From the NCBI RefSeq assembly GCF_038396755.1, contig NZ_CP149822.1, positions 3,844,001 through 3,908,000 on the forward strand: DNA of 64,000 nucleotides. The letters are read 5' to 3'. Positions 35,474-44,218 of this stretch are shown piece after piece. This stretch comes from Chitinophaga pollutisoli (GTDB lineage Bacteria > Bacteroidota > Bacteroidia > Chitinophagales > Chitinophagaceae). Position 1 is the first letter of the stretch. Every line of letters begins with the position of its first letter. The notes under the pieces were generated by a model that saw nothing but the letters and a program-made list of their open reading frames with translations, was not told the origin of the DNA and ran no database searches. A program made the translations under genes and the position numbers.

Positions 35474-37633
35474 TTACGCATGACTCTGGGCGATAGGCAC
35501 ATTCTGAGGTAAATATATGATAAATTCCGCTCCCTTGCCGGGTTCTGAATTTACCACGATCCGCCCGTGGTGCTTCTCGATAATACTGAAAACGATGGAC
35601 AGGCCAAGCCCCGTACCCTCACCTACATCCTTGGTGGTGAAGAAAGGCTCGAAAATCTTTTCCTTGACCTTGTCCGACATACCGATACCGGTGTCCCTGA
35701 TGCTGATGCTGACCATCTGGTCGGCTTCCAGCCGGGTTTTGACCGTCAGGTGCTCGTCGCCCTGTTCGGGTTTCATTTTGATGGCGTTGAGGGCGTTGTT
35801 GATGATGTTGAGGAACACCTGGTTGAGCTTACCCGCGAAGCATTCGATTTTCGGCAATTCACCGTAGTCGTAATGTACAGTCACGTTCTTGGGGATATTG
35901 TTGCGGAGCAGTACCATGGTGGAATTGAGGCCCTCATGGATGTCCACGAATTTGAGGTCGCTTTCGTCGAGGCGGCTGAAGGTCCTGAGCCCTTTCACGA
36001 TCTCCGCGGTGCGGTTGGCGCCGTCTTCGATCCCTTTGATGAGGGTTTCCACTTCTTCGTGCAGGTATTCGATATCGATCTGCTGCTTGAACCGGTCGAT
36101 CTCGGCCAGCTGGGCCGCCACATCTTCGCCGGGTCGGATGGTTTCGTACTTGCGTAGCAGTGAACGGATATCTTCAAAATCAAGCTTCAGCGGCTTGATG
36201 TTGGACGTAACGAAGTTGATGGGATTGTTGATCTCGTGGGCGATACCGGCGGTAAGCTGACCGAGCGAAGCCATTTTCTCGGCCTCCACCAGCTGCGTCT
36301 GCGCGCTCTTCAGGTTGGTCAGCGTCTTGCTAAGCTCACTGTTGGTTGTCTGCAAGGCCTCCGTGCGTTCCGCTACCTTGGCTTCCAAAATCACGTTTTG
36401 CTCGCGCACCAGCTGCTCGTTCTCCTGCGCAATCTGCAGCGCCACGGCCTGGGATTCTTCCTTTTCCTTCCGGTAAATGTTGATTTTATTGGCCAGCGCG
36501 AAAGACAGCAGGGTAACTTCCGCGGCGGAGCCTACCTGCAGGGCGTAATATGTAAAGTCGTTGTATGGCAGGATGTTGAAGTTCCGCAACACGAAAATAC
36601 ACACGCTCCCCAAAAAGATCCCCCAGGCCACGAGGAAGTAGGCCGCGGGCCCATACCCCTTGCGCCATACCTTGAATCCCACGAATATCGCGAGAATGGA
36701 GGCCGTCATGGCGATGATCTGCGTCATCATGTTGGCCACGAAGTGGTTGCTCATGAACGTGGGGACCAGGGCGATGCTGTAGGCGACAATCACACCGGTG
36801 AGGAGTTTATGTCCCAACTTGTACTTTTCGCGGGTGTGCAGGAAGGATTGAATGAAAAGCGCTGCGGTGATACCGTTAAAAACCGGGATCAGCAGGGTGT
36901 CGTGCATGGCGAGCCAGGGGCTGTTGGGCCAGAGGAACCGGAACGAATAACCCTGCTGCGAAGCCTGGGTGAGCCCAACGCAAATGATATAGCTTACGTA
37001 AATGAGGTAACTGTTGTCGCGGACGGTGAGCCAAATGAAGAAGTTGTACAGCGCCATCACGAGGATGATGCCGGCGTAAAGCCCGAAAATGAAGTTACGC
37101 TCGGTGTTTTTGCCTACCAGCGTGGTTTCCGCACCCAGGTACACCGGCAACTGGGCCTGTTCGCCGGCGCGGATCTTCAAATAATATTCACGGGTCTGCC
37201 CCTGCGCGATATCAAGAGGGAATATGTAGTTCTGGTGGTTGATGGGCCGCATATGGAACGGCTGGAACTGTCCCAGTTCGGTAACCTTGTACTCGCCGCC
37301 CGGCAGTACTTCGTACAGCGAGATCTCGTCGATAGTGGGGTATTCCACTTCGAGCAGGAGGCGGCTGAGGTGGGTGGCGTTGGTGACCTGCAGCCGCGCC
37401 CAGCTGGTAAAAGGCGTGATCTGGAGATTGGGGACCTTGGAGCCGGAGGGCTTGAATGCCTGTTCGCGCACCTGGTCGATGGTGAGGGCATTGGAACTGT
37501 CGATATAAAGGTCGAGGAATTCACCGACCTGCATGAGTTTGGCGCTGTCGTTGAACACGACCGGCGTTTGCGCGCGGGTCGTAAAATGGGCAGCCAGGGA
37601 AAGCAGGATGAGGGCGAAAAAGCGTATAGACAT
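35474..37633 (-). CDS. 7TMR-DISM membrane histidine kinase
   Basis: 719 residues. A signal peptide (cleavage near TRAQ, residue 22) precedes a periplasmic beta-rich domain of the DISM extracellular type (about 25-180), then seven TM helices (about 185-390), a coiled coil (about 395-455) and a kinase core with GIAHEINNPINFV (His466), N-box NIINNALNAI and GTGLGLSIV. In this family the extracellular domain is thought to bind small ligands such as carbohydrates. It lies 58 bp after the acyltransferase gene and is the only membrane sensor of the operon, so a product of the two enzymes upstream could be its ligand; this is inference. Confidence 0.9.
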   Translation of the reverse strand: MSIRFFALILLSLAAHFTTRAQTPVVFNDSAKLMQVGEFLDLYIDSSNALTIDQVREQAFKPSGSKVPNLQITPFTSWARLQVTNATHLSRLLLEVEYPTIDEISLYEVLPGGEYKVTELGQFQPFHMRPINHQNYIFPLDIAQGQTREYYLKIRAGEQAQLPVYLGAETTLVGKNTERNFIFGLYAGIILVMALYNFFIWLTVRDNSYLIYVSYIICVGLTQASQQGYSFRFLWPNSPWLAMHDTLLIPVFNGITAALFIQSFLHTREKYKLGHKLLTGVIVAYSIALVPTFMSNHFVANMMTQIIAMTASILAIFVGFKVWRKGYGPAAYFLVAWGIFLGSVCIFVLRNFNILPYNDFTYYALQVGSAAEVTLLSFALANKINIYRKEKEESQAVALQIAQENEQLVREQNVILEAKVAERTEALQTTNSELSKTLTNLKSAQTQLVEAEKMASLGQLTAGIAHEINNPINFVTSNIKPLKLDFEDIRSLLRKYETIRPGEDVAAQLAEIDRFKQQIDIEYLHEEVETLIKGIEDGANRTAEIVKGLRTFSRLDESDLKFVDIHEGLNSTMVLLRNNIPKNVTVHYDYGELPKIECFAGKLNQVFLNIINNALNAIKMKPEQGDEHLTVKTRLEADQMVSISIRDTGIGMSDKVKEKIFEPFFTTKDVGEGTGLGLSIVFSIIEKHHGRIVVNSEPGKGAEFIIYLPQNVPIAQSHA

Positions 37634-37691
37634 TTTCAGTTCACGGTTGTTATAGTCAGGCGGCGAAATTTCGCAGCAAACATAATGGATT

Positions 37692-38390
37692 TTACGGTAC
37701 CATTTGCGGCAATCCCAGCATGTAATTCACTTCGAAGGTCCCTTTAGGCCCCGTTTCGGTCCTGATCTGGTTAGGGCTGCTACGCAAATCGCGGATGAGG
37801 GCCTGTTCCGAGGGGTCGGCGCTGGCCAGCTCGTGGTTATCGCGTATGATCATGGCCGTAGCCACCAGGTCGTCTTTCGGATAATAAAACACCCCTTCAT
37901 TACCCAGCGAAGTATCGATCACCGCGCCCACCCGCTTGGCGCCCCTCACGGTCACCGGGGCGCAAAGTACATGGACGTTGCCCACGGGCAGCTGCGAGGT
38001 CAGCGCCACGCATACCCTGCTGAGGATCAGGCTTCCGATCCCCATGCCGGCCACCTCCTTGGAGTTCCACAAACCGCAGATCTCCGCGCTGCCGGGCACC
38101 ACGTCGGTATACACCTTCGGGTCGTACTTGCCCACCGCCATTTCGATGGGGAGGGGCAGCACCCCGTCGGCAATCTGAACACGGGCCCCGCCGTACGTTT
38201 TGGTGCCGGTCTCGTCTTCCACGATCACCACAACCGTATTTTTGTGATGGAGCCAGTCCACATTGCCGGATGTGATCTTATGGATGCCAAAGTAAATCTG
38301 CAACAGCTTACTGTGGCCCTCGTAAAACCGCATGCATGCTTCCGGGTCGTCTGGTGCGAAAAATGCCCTAACGTTGATCGGTGCGCTCAT
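37692..38390 (-). CDS. GNAT-fold acyltransferase-like protein next to an E1-like enzyme
   Basis: 232 residues, cytoplasmic. I do not recognise a named family. The middle reads like the acyl-CoA N-acyltransferase fold: the strand YGGARVQI, a short LPLPIEMAVG segment, then AEICGLWNSKEVAGMGIGSLIL, where the GMGIG loop could bind the pyrophosphate of acyl-CoA or acyl-ACP. The order of charged residues recalls LuxI/FeeM-type acyl-amino-acid or autoinducer synthases, but identity is not claimed. It is 28 bp after the E1-like gene and 58 bp before the 7TM kinase. Confidence 0.55.
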   Translation of the reverse strand: MSAPINVRAFFAPDDPEACMRFYEGHSKLLQIYFGIHKITSGNVDWLHHKNTVVVIVEDETGTKTYGGARVQIADGVLPLPIEMAVGKYDPKVYTDVVPGSAEICGLWNSKEVAGMGIGSLILSRVCVALTSQLPVGNVHVLCAPVTVRGAKRVGAVIDTSLGNEGVFYYPKDDLVATAMIIRDNHELASADPSEQALIRDLRSSPNQIRTETGPKGTFEVNYMLGLPQMVP

Positions 38391-38418
38391 TGATTGCTTC
38401 GTTTAGTTGAATTGGGCG

Positions 38419-39522
38419 TTATTGAATGAGTTGATCGAAATCCACATAATACCTGCCGGAGCTGCGAAGCTGATCCAGCAGGATCCTCCGGCAAGTGTCC
38501 GTCACCAGCGCCCCGCCTAACATAACGGAGGAGGCCAGCTGCGGCCAGGTGGTAATGGTTTTGCCGATTTCTCCCAGCGAATATTTCATCCGGGGGCTCA
38601 TGTGCGCCATGCCTGCCATAGGCCCCAAAATGGGAATCTTTTCTTCGTTGGACAGGTGCTTCAGCGCGCTCAGATCCTCAATGGGAGGGATGAGCCCGTG
38701 CAGCAGGGGATATTCCGGGTCCAGGTCGAACCGCTCGATGTCGAGCATGCCGCGGTCGTTGGTGTCCATCACCACCGGGATGCCATGCTTGCGGGCTTTC
38801 TGGCGGCTGAGTATCTTCACGTCGACCCCGTCGCATTCTTCCACCAGCACGTCCAGCTTGCCGCCTTCGGTCAGGAATCCATCCAGGTTCTGCTCCGTAG
38901 CCCCTTCTCCAAACACTTTTACCGTCAAAAACGGGTCCATTTCAGCGATTTCACGGGCCGCCACGATCACCTTGGGCATCCCCAGGTTGTCGACCGTGGT
39001 GCGCAGCCGGTTCATATTGGTCAGCTCCACCGCATCGAAGTCCGCCAGCCGCAATTCCCCGCATACCCGCTCCATGGCGAGGGTGAGGGCGATGGTCTGG
39101 CCTACGGACAAGCCGATGACGCCGATCTTCTTTTCCTGTAGCAAATCCCGCTCTGCAGCGGTGATTTTATGCATGTTGCGCGAAGTGCGCAAAGCGATGA
39201 ATTCGGATTTATCGAGCAGGTGAACCAGTTTGGCCGTCCAGGGATAGTATACCCAAACGCCGTACTGCGCTGCCGGAATGCCGTTCAGATGGGCCTGTAC
39301 CGCTGCCGCCGTTTCGGCTTCACTGAGGCGGCGGGTGGGGTGCTGGATTTTCACCAGCTCCCGGAGCTGGCTGTCCAGCTCATCGTATACCCTGATATGC
39401 GGGTGCGCCTGCAACAACTGCTGCAGGGCTTCCTGGTCCGCCGCCCGGTTCGGGTAATAAAACTCCGGGGAGAAGGTGACAGGCGCCGACTGTGTCTCTT
39501 GTATGCGTTCCTTGAGTGTCAT
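38419..39522 (-). CDS. ThiF/MoeB/E1-like adenylyltransferase
   Basis: 367 residues. After an N-terminal extension of about 125 residues comes an E1-like Rossmann domain: GLSVGQTIA (137-145) as nucleotide loop, ADFDAVELTNMNRLR (160-174) with the conserved Asp and the Asn-x-x-Arg equivalents, and an Asp-rich region near LVEECDGVD. The CxxC zinc pairs of MoeB and ThiF are absent and no ubiquitin-like or sulfur-carrier gene is adjacent. E1 enzymes adenylate a carboxylate, often a protein C-terminus. It is the first gene of a five-gene signalling operon, an unusual setting. It resembles the N-terminal part of larger E1-nitroreductase proteins, but no nitroreductase domain is present. Confidence 0.75.
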   Translation of the reverse strand: MTLKERIQETQSAPVTFSPEFYYPNRAADQEALQQLLQAHPHIRVYDELDSQLRELVKIQHPTRRLSEAETAAAVQAHLNGIPAAQYGVWVYYPWTAKLVHLLDKSEFIALRTSRNMHKITAAERDLLQEKKIGVIGLSVGQTIALTLAMERVCGELRLADFDAVELTNMNRLRTTVDNLGMPKVIVAAREIAEMDPFLTVKVFGEGATEQNLDGFLTEGGKLDVLVEECDGVDVKILSRQKARKHGIPVVMDTNDRGMLDIERFDLDPEYPLLHGLIPPIEDLSALKHLSNEEKIPILGPMAGMAHMSPRMKYSLGEIGKTITTWPQLASSVMLGGALVTDTCRRILLDQLRSSGRYYVDFDQLIQ

Positions 39523-40034
39523 ACTGCCGCTACTCGATTTTCTTTAAATGATTGAATTGGCCCTCGTGCTCTAATTGTTGTCAAAAATCAAAATCCGCCC
39601 GGCATTATCGGTGCCGGCCGGTTGAGAACTGAATTGCCGCTAACCCAACCGATTGCGGTGAGCTAGCTATAAAATCCTGTGTTGCCTTTCTTTCGGAGGA
39701 AAACAGGGGTTTAAATTAATGAACTTTAACGGAAAAGAATTGCGCTTGAATCGACTTTTAAGGGGGATGGACGATACCCGGACTTCGCCGGAAGCGGCAG
39801 TCAGGCATACCGGCGGCTTCACTTGCATTCCTTCGCGGGCAGGTCCTGGCTCCAGGGATAAATGGCTTCATCTTTTCAAAATGATTAATTACACTACAGC
39901 TTACACATGAATAGAAAAGTAAAATAGCAATAAAATTCAAATTAAACGATTCTCGATGGCATTATTTTGAATTAATTGCAAAATACCCGCTGTCGTTGGC
40001 GCAATTTAGTAAAAGCCCGCGCATTGGTGTAATA
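39523..40034. other. Intergenic region without a clear gene
   Basis: This stretch between the divergent E1-like operon and the superoxide dismutase becomes AT-rich towards the right. A 63-codon frame at 39719-39910 has an ATG with a GGAGG about 20 bp upstream and a product starting MNFNGKELRLNRLL, but composition and length do not support a gene strongly. The promoter of the E1-like operon must lie at the left end; I could not pick a -7 element with certainty. Confidence 0.35.
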
Positions 40035-40068
40035 TTTGCATGGTTTTACGTCGGAAATAATAGATTTG
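40035..40068 (+). promoter_or_regulatory. Sigma-A promoter of the superoxide dismutase gene
   Basis: TTTG at 40035-40038 and a perfect -7 element TAGATTTG at 40061-40068, spacer 22 bp (slightly long). The expected transcript starts near 40073, about 15 nt before the ATG at 40088. Confidence 0.55.
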
Positions 40069-40087
40069 TAATAATAATATGTTCATT

Positions 40088-40816
40088 ATGAATAAGAGAG
40101 AATTCATAAAACTGGCCGGACTGGCCGGCGTGGCCGCCCTGGCCAATCCCTCGGGGCTTTTTGCAGCAGGCGAGCAGAACAAGGAACTCCTCGCGGCCAA
40201 AGCCCCCTTCGAGCTGCCGCCGCTCCCCTACGCCGTTGGCGCACTGGAGCCGCATATCGACCAGCTTACCATGGAAATCCATCACGGCAAACACCACGCC
40301 GCGTATGTTAAAAACCTGAACGATGCGCTGAAAGCGAGCCCCCTGGCCGCCAAATCCCTCGGGCAGATCATGGCGGGCATCAAACCGACAGACACTGCCA
40401 TCCGCAACAACGGCGGCGGCCACTATAACCACTCCTTCTTCTGGAGCATCCTGTCGCCCACCAAATCTGAGCCCTCCGCCAAACTGAAATCCGCCATCAC
40501 CGCGGCCTTCGGTTCCGAGGAGGCTTTCCGTACCCAGTTCGCCGACGCCGCAAAAGGCGTATTCGGCTCCGGATGGGCCTGGCTCATCGTCAAAAAAGAC
40601 GGCAAACTCGCCATCACTTCCACCCCCAACCAGGACAACCCGCTGATGACCAACATCGCCAAAGTCCAGGGTACCCCCATTCTCGGCCTCGATGTTTGGG
40701 AGCACGCCTATTACCTCAAACACCAGAACAAACGCCCCGATTATATCTCGGCCTTCTGGAACGTGGTAAACTGGGAAAAAGTGAGCGCCCTCTACGAAGA
40801 AGCCCTCAAAAAATAA
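40088..40816 (+). CDS. sodA: Superoxide dismutase, Mn type, exported
   Basis: The ATG at 40088 gives 242 residues. Residues 1-27 form a leader with a KREFIKLAG motif resembling a Tat signal in which one Arg of the pair is Lys, followed by a hydrophobic stretch and FAAG. The mature part is a complete Fe/Mn dismutase: MEIHHGKHH (His65 a metal ligand), GHYNHSFFW, and [11 protein letters not shown] with the Asp and His ligands. NQDNPLM and GLDVW match the manganese branch rather than the iron branch, though metal use cannot be proven from sequence. It should remove superoxide in the periplasm. Monocistronic with its own promoter and terminator. Confidence 0.92.
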   Translation: MNKREFIKLAGLAGVAALANPSGLFAAGEQNKELLAAKAPFELPPLPYAVGALEPHIDQLTMEIHHGKHHAAYVKNLNDALKASPLAAKSLGQIMAGIKPTDTAIRNNGGGHYNHSFFWSILSPTKSEPSAKLKSAITAAFGSEEAFRTQFADAAKGVFGSGWAWLIVKKDGKLAITSTPNQDNPLMTNIAKVQGTPILGLDVWEHAYYLKHQNKRPDYISAFWNVVNWEKVSALYEEALKK

Positions 40817-40841
40817 AAGGCCCGACAGCCTCGATCATACT

Positions 40842-40876
40842 GCGACCGCCGCCCCCCGGCAGCGGTCGCTTTTTTT
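40842..40876 (+). terminator. Terminator of the superoxide dismutase gene
   Basis: An 8-bp GC-rich stem (40842-40849 with 40862-40869) with a 12-nt loop is followed by seven T. It starts 26 bp after the stop codon. Confidence 0.8.
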
Positions 40877-40939
40877 ATGTCCATTCCTGCCAAGGATGGG
40901 TTAAAACCCATCTTCAATCCCGGCTAATGGTAGGTTAAA

Positions 40940-41060
40940 CACCGGTACAGTATCCCTTGAGCCAGGGTTCAGTTACCCCTGAGCTACCCCTTTAAGGGGA
41001 GTCTCAACAGTGGCTCAACCGTATCTGAAGGGTATCTCAAGGGTATCTCAACCCTGGTGA
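40940..41060. repeat. Cluster of 11-bp tandem repeats and inverted copies
   Basis: Three head-to-tail 11-bp units (AACCGTATCTG, then AAGGGTATCTC twice) occupy 41017-41049 and run into AACCCTGG. About 70 bp upstream, GTATCCCTTGAGCCAGGG at roughly 40949-40967 is close to the reverse complement of the same words, so the whole segment can form a long imperfect hairpin. No gene is visible here. Role unknown. Confidence 0.5.
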
Positions 41061-41063
41061 AAC

Positions 41064-41164
41064 CCTGCATGATGTAAGCTTTTGGGCTGCTTCAGCAATC
41101 GCACCCAGCATGTGAAGCGCCTGTGCTGACCTGCATGGTGTCAGTTTTGGGCTGCATTAGCAAT
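41064..41164 (+). repeat. Two direct copies of a 35-36 bp non-coding repeat
   Basis: A unit beginning CCTGCATGATGT and ending CAGCAAT occupies 41064-41099; a second copy, about 85% identical and one base shorter, occupies 41130-41164. The copies start 66 bp apart. No coding frame runs through them. Confidence 0.6.
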
Positions 41165-41231
41165 AATTTTTACGATTGTTAATATAAAATGTTCATTTTA
41201 GTTTACGGTTTCCCATCTCGGATGGAAATGC

Positions 41232-41265
41232 AAAAGGCTGTACCGTTTGTCCGGTACAGCCTTTT
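41232..41265. terminator. Bidirectional terminator of the GT-C-like gene
   Basis: A 14-bp perfect stem (41232-41245 with 41252-41265) with a 6-nt loop starts with A4 and ends with T4, so it works on both strands. On the minus strand it lies 26 bp after the stop of the gene at 41291. Confidence 0.75.
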
Positions 41266-41290
41266 ACAAAGATGTGTGTATGGATGGGTA

Positions 41291-42523
41291 TTACTGCAGC
41301 ACGGTAGTGGCCTGAGGGGGAGTCTGCAATTTAGGCGCGAACCGCATCGCGGCGAAAGCGATCAGCAGCATGCCCCCGGCCAGCATCACCAATAGGCCCT
41401 CCTGCGCCTGTTTCTTCCCCACCATCGCCGCGCCGGCCGCTACCAGGATCATAAACACGATGCCGTAAGCCATTTCTGCTACCTGCCAGTCCGCATCAGC
41501 CCGGAAGCAGGCGGGGAGCGCCTCCGGCTGGTATAACGCCGCCAAAGGCAGCAGGGCCAGGGCCAGCCCGGTACTCAGGCCGAGGAGCAGCAGCAGGATA
41601 AAGTTCCAGGGTTTCAGGCGCAGGCGTCCCTCCAGCACGCGGTACACCTGCACGGTGGCCAGGTAACTGAGCGGAATGTGCAGCAGCGAAGCGCCTGCCA
41701 ATGGCGCGCGCATCACGGCCAGCGCCAGCAGCCCCGTCCAGAAGAAAGCCCACATCCACCAGGTCAGGTCGCGGTTTTCGGCGGGTTGCGCCAGGTAAAT
41801 GGAGCGCGTCCGCGCCGTTTGCAGCCAGGTAAAAAGGAAAGCCACCGCCGGGAAGCAGGCCAGCATCGCCAGCCAGTGCCCCGAAAATGCGGCGCCGGGC
41901 GCGGGAAACGGCTGCAAGTGCAAACCCTTCAACCCGCCGCTCCATCCCAGCCAGGCATAATACCAGCCTGCGGAAACCGCCGCCATCATGATGATAAACA
42001 GCAGCAACGGCCATTTCATACCGGTATGGAAACGCTTCCAGGTCCAGTAAACGAGCCCTGTCAGCAAAGCGATCAGCGGCGCCGTTAAGCCGGCCGACAG
42101 CGTGGCCAGTCCGAGCATTACGCCGGAAAGCGCGGCGGCCCGCCAGGGTTGTGCGCTCCAGGATACACGGTAAGCCAGGTAAATGGAAAGGAAGAGGAAA
42201 TAGTTGCCCCAGATCATCGGCGCATCCGTCCGGAACAGCAGCTGCGGCAACCACGACCCGGCCAGCATCAGCGCCCACCACATCCCGAATCGCTCGTCCT
42301 GCCGTTGCTTCCCGACCTGGAAACAGGTGAGTACCGTGAGGATACCCGCCAGCGCATTTGGTTCGCGCATGGCAAAAGGCCCTGCCCCGAAAATAGCCAC
42401 GGATGCGGATTGCAGCCATCCGTACAGCGGCGCTTCCGCGACGGGCGGGATGCCTGCCTGGTAAAAAACGGGAAATGGAAGGAATAGCAGCGCTGCTGCC
42501 AAAACGATCAGAATTTGCTTCAT
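41291..42523 (-). CDS. Polytopic membrane protein, GT-C (ArnT/PMT-like) glycosyltransferase type
   Basis: 410 residues with about ten to twelve TM helices. The first loop reads VAEAPLYGWLQSASVAIFG and is followed by FAMREPNALAGI and FRTDAPMIWGNYFL, a pattern like the first third of ArnT/PMT-type lipid-linked glycosyltransferases. The usual D-E pair of the first loop is reduced to a single Glu, and the large C-terminal periplasmic domain is missing, so activity is uncertain. It follows the LptF/LptG-type permease gene on the same strand, 113 bp away, which fits a role in lipid A or surface glycan modification. Confidence 0.65.
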   Translation of the reverse strand: MKQILIVLAAALLFLPFPVFYQAGIPPVAEAPLYGWLQSASVAIFGAGPFAMREPNALAGILTVLTCFQVGKQRQDERFGMWWALMLAGSWLPQLLFRTDAPMIWGNYFLFLSIYLAYRVSWSAQPWRAAALSGVMLGLATLSAGLTAPLIALLTGLVYWTWKRFHTGMKWPLLLFIIMMAAVSAGWYYAWLGWSGGLKGLHLQPFPAPGAAFSGHWLAMLACFPAVAFLFTWLQTARTRSIYLAQPAENRDLTWWMWAFFWTGLLALAVMRAPLAGASLLHIPLSYLATVQVYRVLEGRLRLKPWNFILLLLLGLSTGLALALLPLAALYQPEALPACFRADADWQVAEMAYGIVFMILVAAGAAMVGKKQAQEGLLVMLAGGMLLIAFAAMRFAPKLQTPPQATTVLQ

Positions 42524-42636
42524 GGGTCTGATATGGTTTGCCGGTCGACGATAAGTTCAACCGTAATAACGCAGTTCCCCCGGGCGGTAGTGCCCTCCGG
42601 GAAAATCGTTCTTACCGCATCAACCGTGCCGCAAAC

Positions 42637-44076
42637 TCAGGCAGGCTCTTTTTTGAAGCGTTTTTGCCACTCCTTCTTTACTTTCTGGAAGAAGCGGAAG
42701 TAGAATTCCTTGTTGAAAAGCTGGCTGTCGTTCATGGCCTTGTAGACGAGGAACGCGGCGATGGGCAGCAGCACGATATTGGCGAGCCACATCCCGCTCC
42801 AGGAGGCCATCACCTCGCGGCGGGCCATTTTTTCGCCGGTCATGAAGAAGATGTTGAAAATCACGAAGAAGATCACCGCGAACACCAGCGGCGTGCCCAG
42901 CCCGCCTTTGCGGATGATGGAGCCCAGGGGCGCGCCGATGAGGAAGAGCACCACGCAGGCTGCCGCCAGCGAGAATTTGCGCTGCCATTCCACTTTGAAG
43001 AGCGAGATGCGCTCCTTGTTGTCGGTATAGTCTTTGGCGGAAGTCGTCAGCGAAGATTCCGTTTCGCGCAGGTTCGATTCCACGCGCTCCACCACATAGC
43101 GGCGGTTGGCTTCGGGGATGGAATTATAGAAGGTATCGACTTTCAGCGGGGCGACGTTGGCGGCCCAGCCCGTGTCTTTCCATTTGTAGAATGGGTAGCG
43201 GGAGGTCACGTAGGCGTTGACGGTGCGGATGAGCGCCGAATCAATGCGGCGCAGCGAATCGATGCCGTAATCGAGCTGCTTTACGTTGAGCATCTGCTGG
43301 TTCGATGCGAAGAGGTCCATCGGCAGGCGGTCGAACGCGAAAGATTTGAGGTCGAAGGGTTTGATGTATTTATCGAACCCGAGCCGGATGAGCTCGTTTC
43401 CCTGCTGGGCGCGGGTGTTGCCGCGTTCTTCGTATCGCCAGCCGTTGTAGAGCGTGAAGAGGAGGTAGCGTTTGTCGCCCGATAGCTCCATGGTGCCTTT
43501 TTCGGCGAGGATGATGCGCGGGTTTTTGTCGCCCACGGTATTTTCGTAAATCATCACCTGGTGGATGGTCTTGTTGTCCGCTTCTTTTTTGGCGACTTTG
43601 ATGGTATATCCGGGGATATCGCTGTAAAACACGCCTTGCTTGATATTGAAGGCGGGTTTGGAGTTGGTGATATCGTAAAGGAGGGATTTGGCGCGGAGGT
43701 TGGCGATGGGGATGATGTAGTTGGCGAAGAGGAAAGCGCCGATGCCGATGCCAATGGAAAGGAACAGCAGGGGGCGGATGAAGCGGAGCAGGGAAATGCC
43801 GGCGGATTTGATGGCCACCAGTTCGAAGCTTTCGCCGAGGTTGCCGAAGGTCATGATGGAGGAGAGGAGCACGGCCAGCGGGAGGGCGAGGGGCACAAGG
43901 CTGGCGCTGGTGTAAATGAGGAGCTCCATGATCACCGGCGTGTCGAGGCCTTTGCCCACCAGGTCGTCGATATATTTCCAGACGAACTGCATGATCAGCA
44001 CGAACAGCGTCACGAAAAAGGTGGCGATGAAAGGGCCTACGAAGGTTTTGATGATCAGTTTATCGAGTTGCTTCAC
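42637..44076 (-). CDS. LptF/LptG (YjgP/YjgQ) family lipopolysaccharide export permease
   Basis: 479 residues. Three TM helices lie in the N-terminal 125 residues (first at about 12-35, then VLLSSIMTFGNLGESFE, a signature of the family), a periplasmic beta-jellyroll-like segment at about 130-340, and three TM helices near the C-terminus. Such permeases pair with the LptB ATPase in the inner membrane and extract lipopolysaccharide for the Lpt bridge. Bacteroidota often encode LptF/LptG-type genes singly and scattered, as here. The C-terminal tail is strongly basic. LptF and LptG cannot be told apart. Confidence 0.92.
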   Translation of the reverse strand: MKQLDKLIIKTFVGPFIATFFVTLFVLIMQFVWKYIDDLVGKGLDTPVIMELLIYTSASLVPLALPLAVLLSSIMTFGNLGESFELVAIKSAGISLLRFIRPLLFLSIGIGIGAFLFANYIIPIANLRAKSLLYDITNSKPAFNIKQGVFYSDIPGYTIKVAKKEADNKTIHQVMIYENTVGDKNPRIILAEKGTMELSGDKRYLLFTLYNGWRYEERGNTRAQQGNELIRLGFDKYIKPFDLKSFAFDRLPMDLFASNQQMLNVKQLDYGIDSLRRIDSALIRTVNAYVTSRYPFYKWKDTGWAANVAPLKVDTFYNSIPEANRRYVVERVESNLRETESSLTTSAKDYTDNKERISLFKVEWQRKFSLAAACVVLFLIGAPLGSIIRKGGLGTPLVFAVIFFVIFNIFFMTGEKMARREVMASWSGMWLANIVLLPIAAFLVYKAMNDSQLFNKEFYFRFFQKVKKEWQKRFKKEPA

Positions 44077-44218
44077 GTATCGGCGAATGAAAAATAAAAT
44101 GGTAAAATGTAAAAAGGCCTGGTTTTCAGATTAATTTTGAAAAGCGGCCGCACAAAGTTAACACGAATCCGGACAGGAGGAACAGCGGCACGCCCAAAAA
44201 TCCGTTAATATTTTCGAT

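Noticed and set aside
39719..39910. A 63-codon gene before sodA
   Set aside because: It is short, its second half looks random, and the GGAGG lies too far from the ATG to support translation.
40940..41164. CRISPR array
   Set aside because: Repeat units are too short or only two in number, spacers are not of equal length and no cas genes are nearby.
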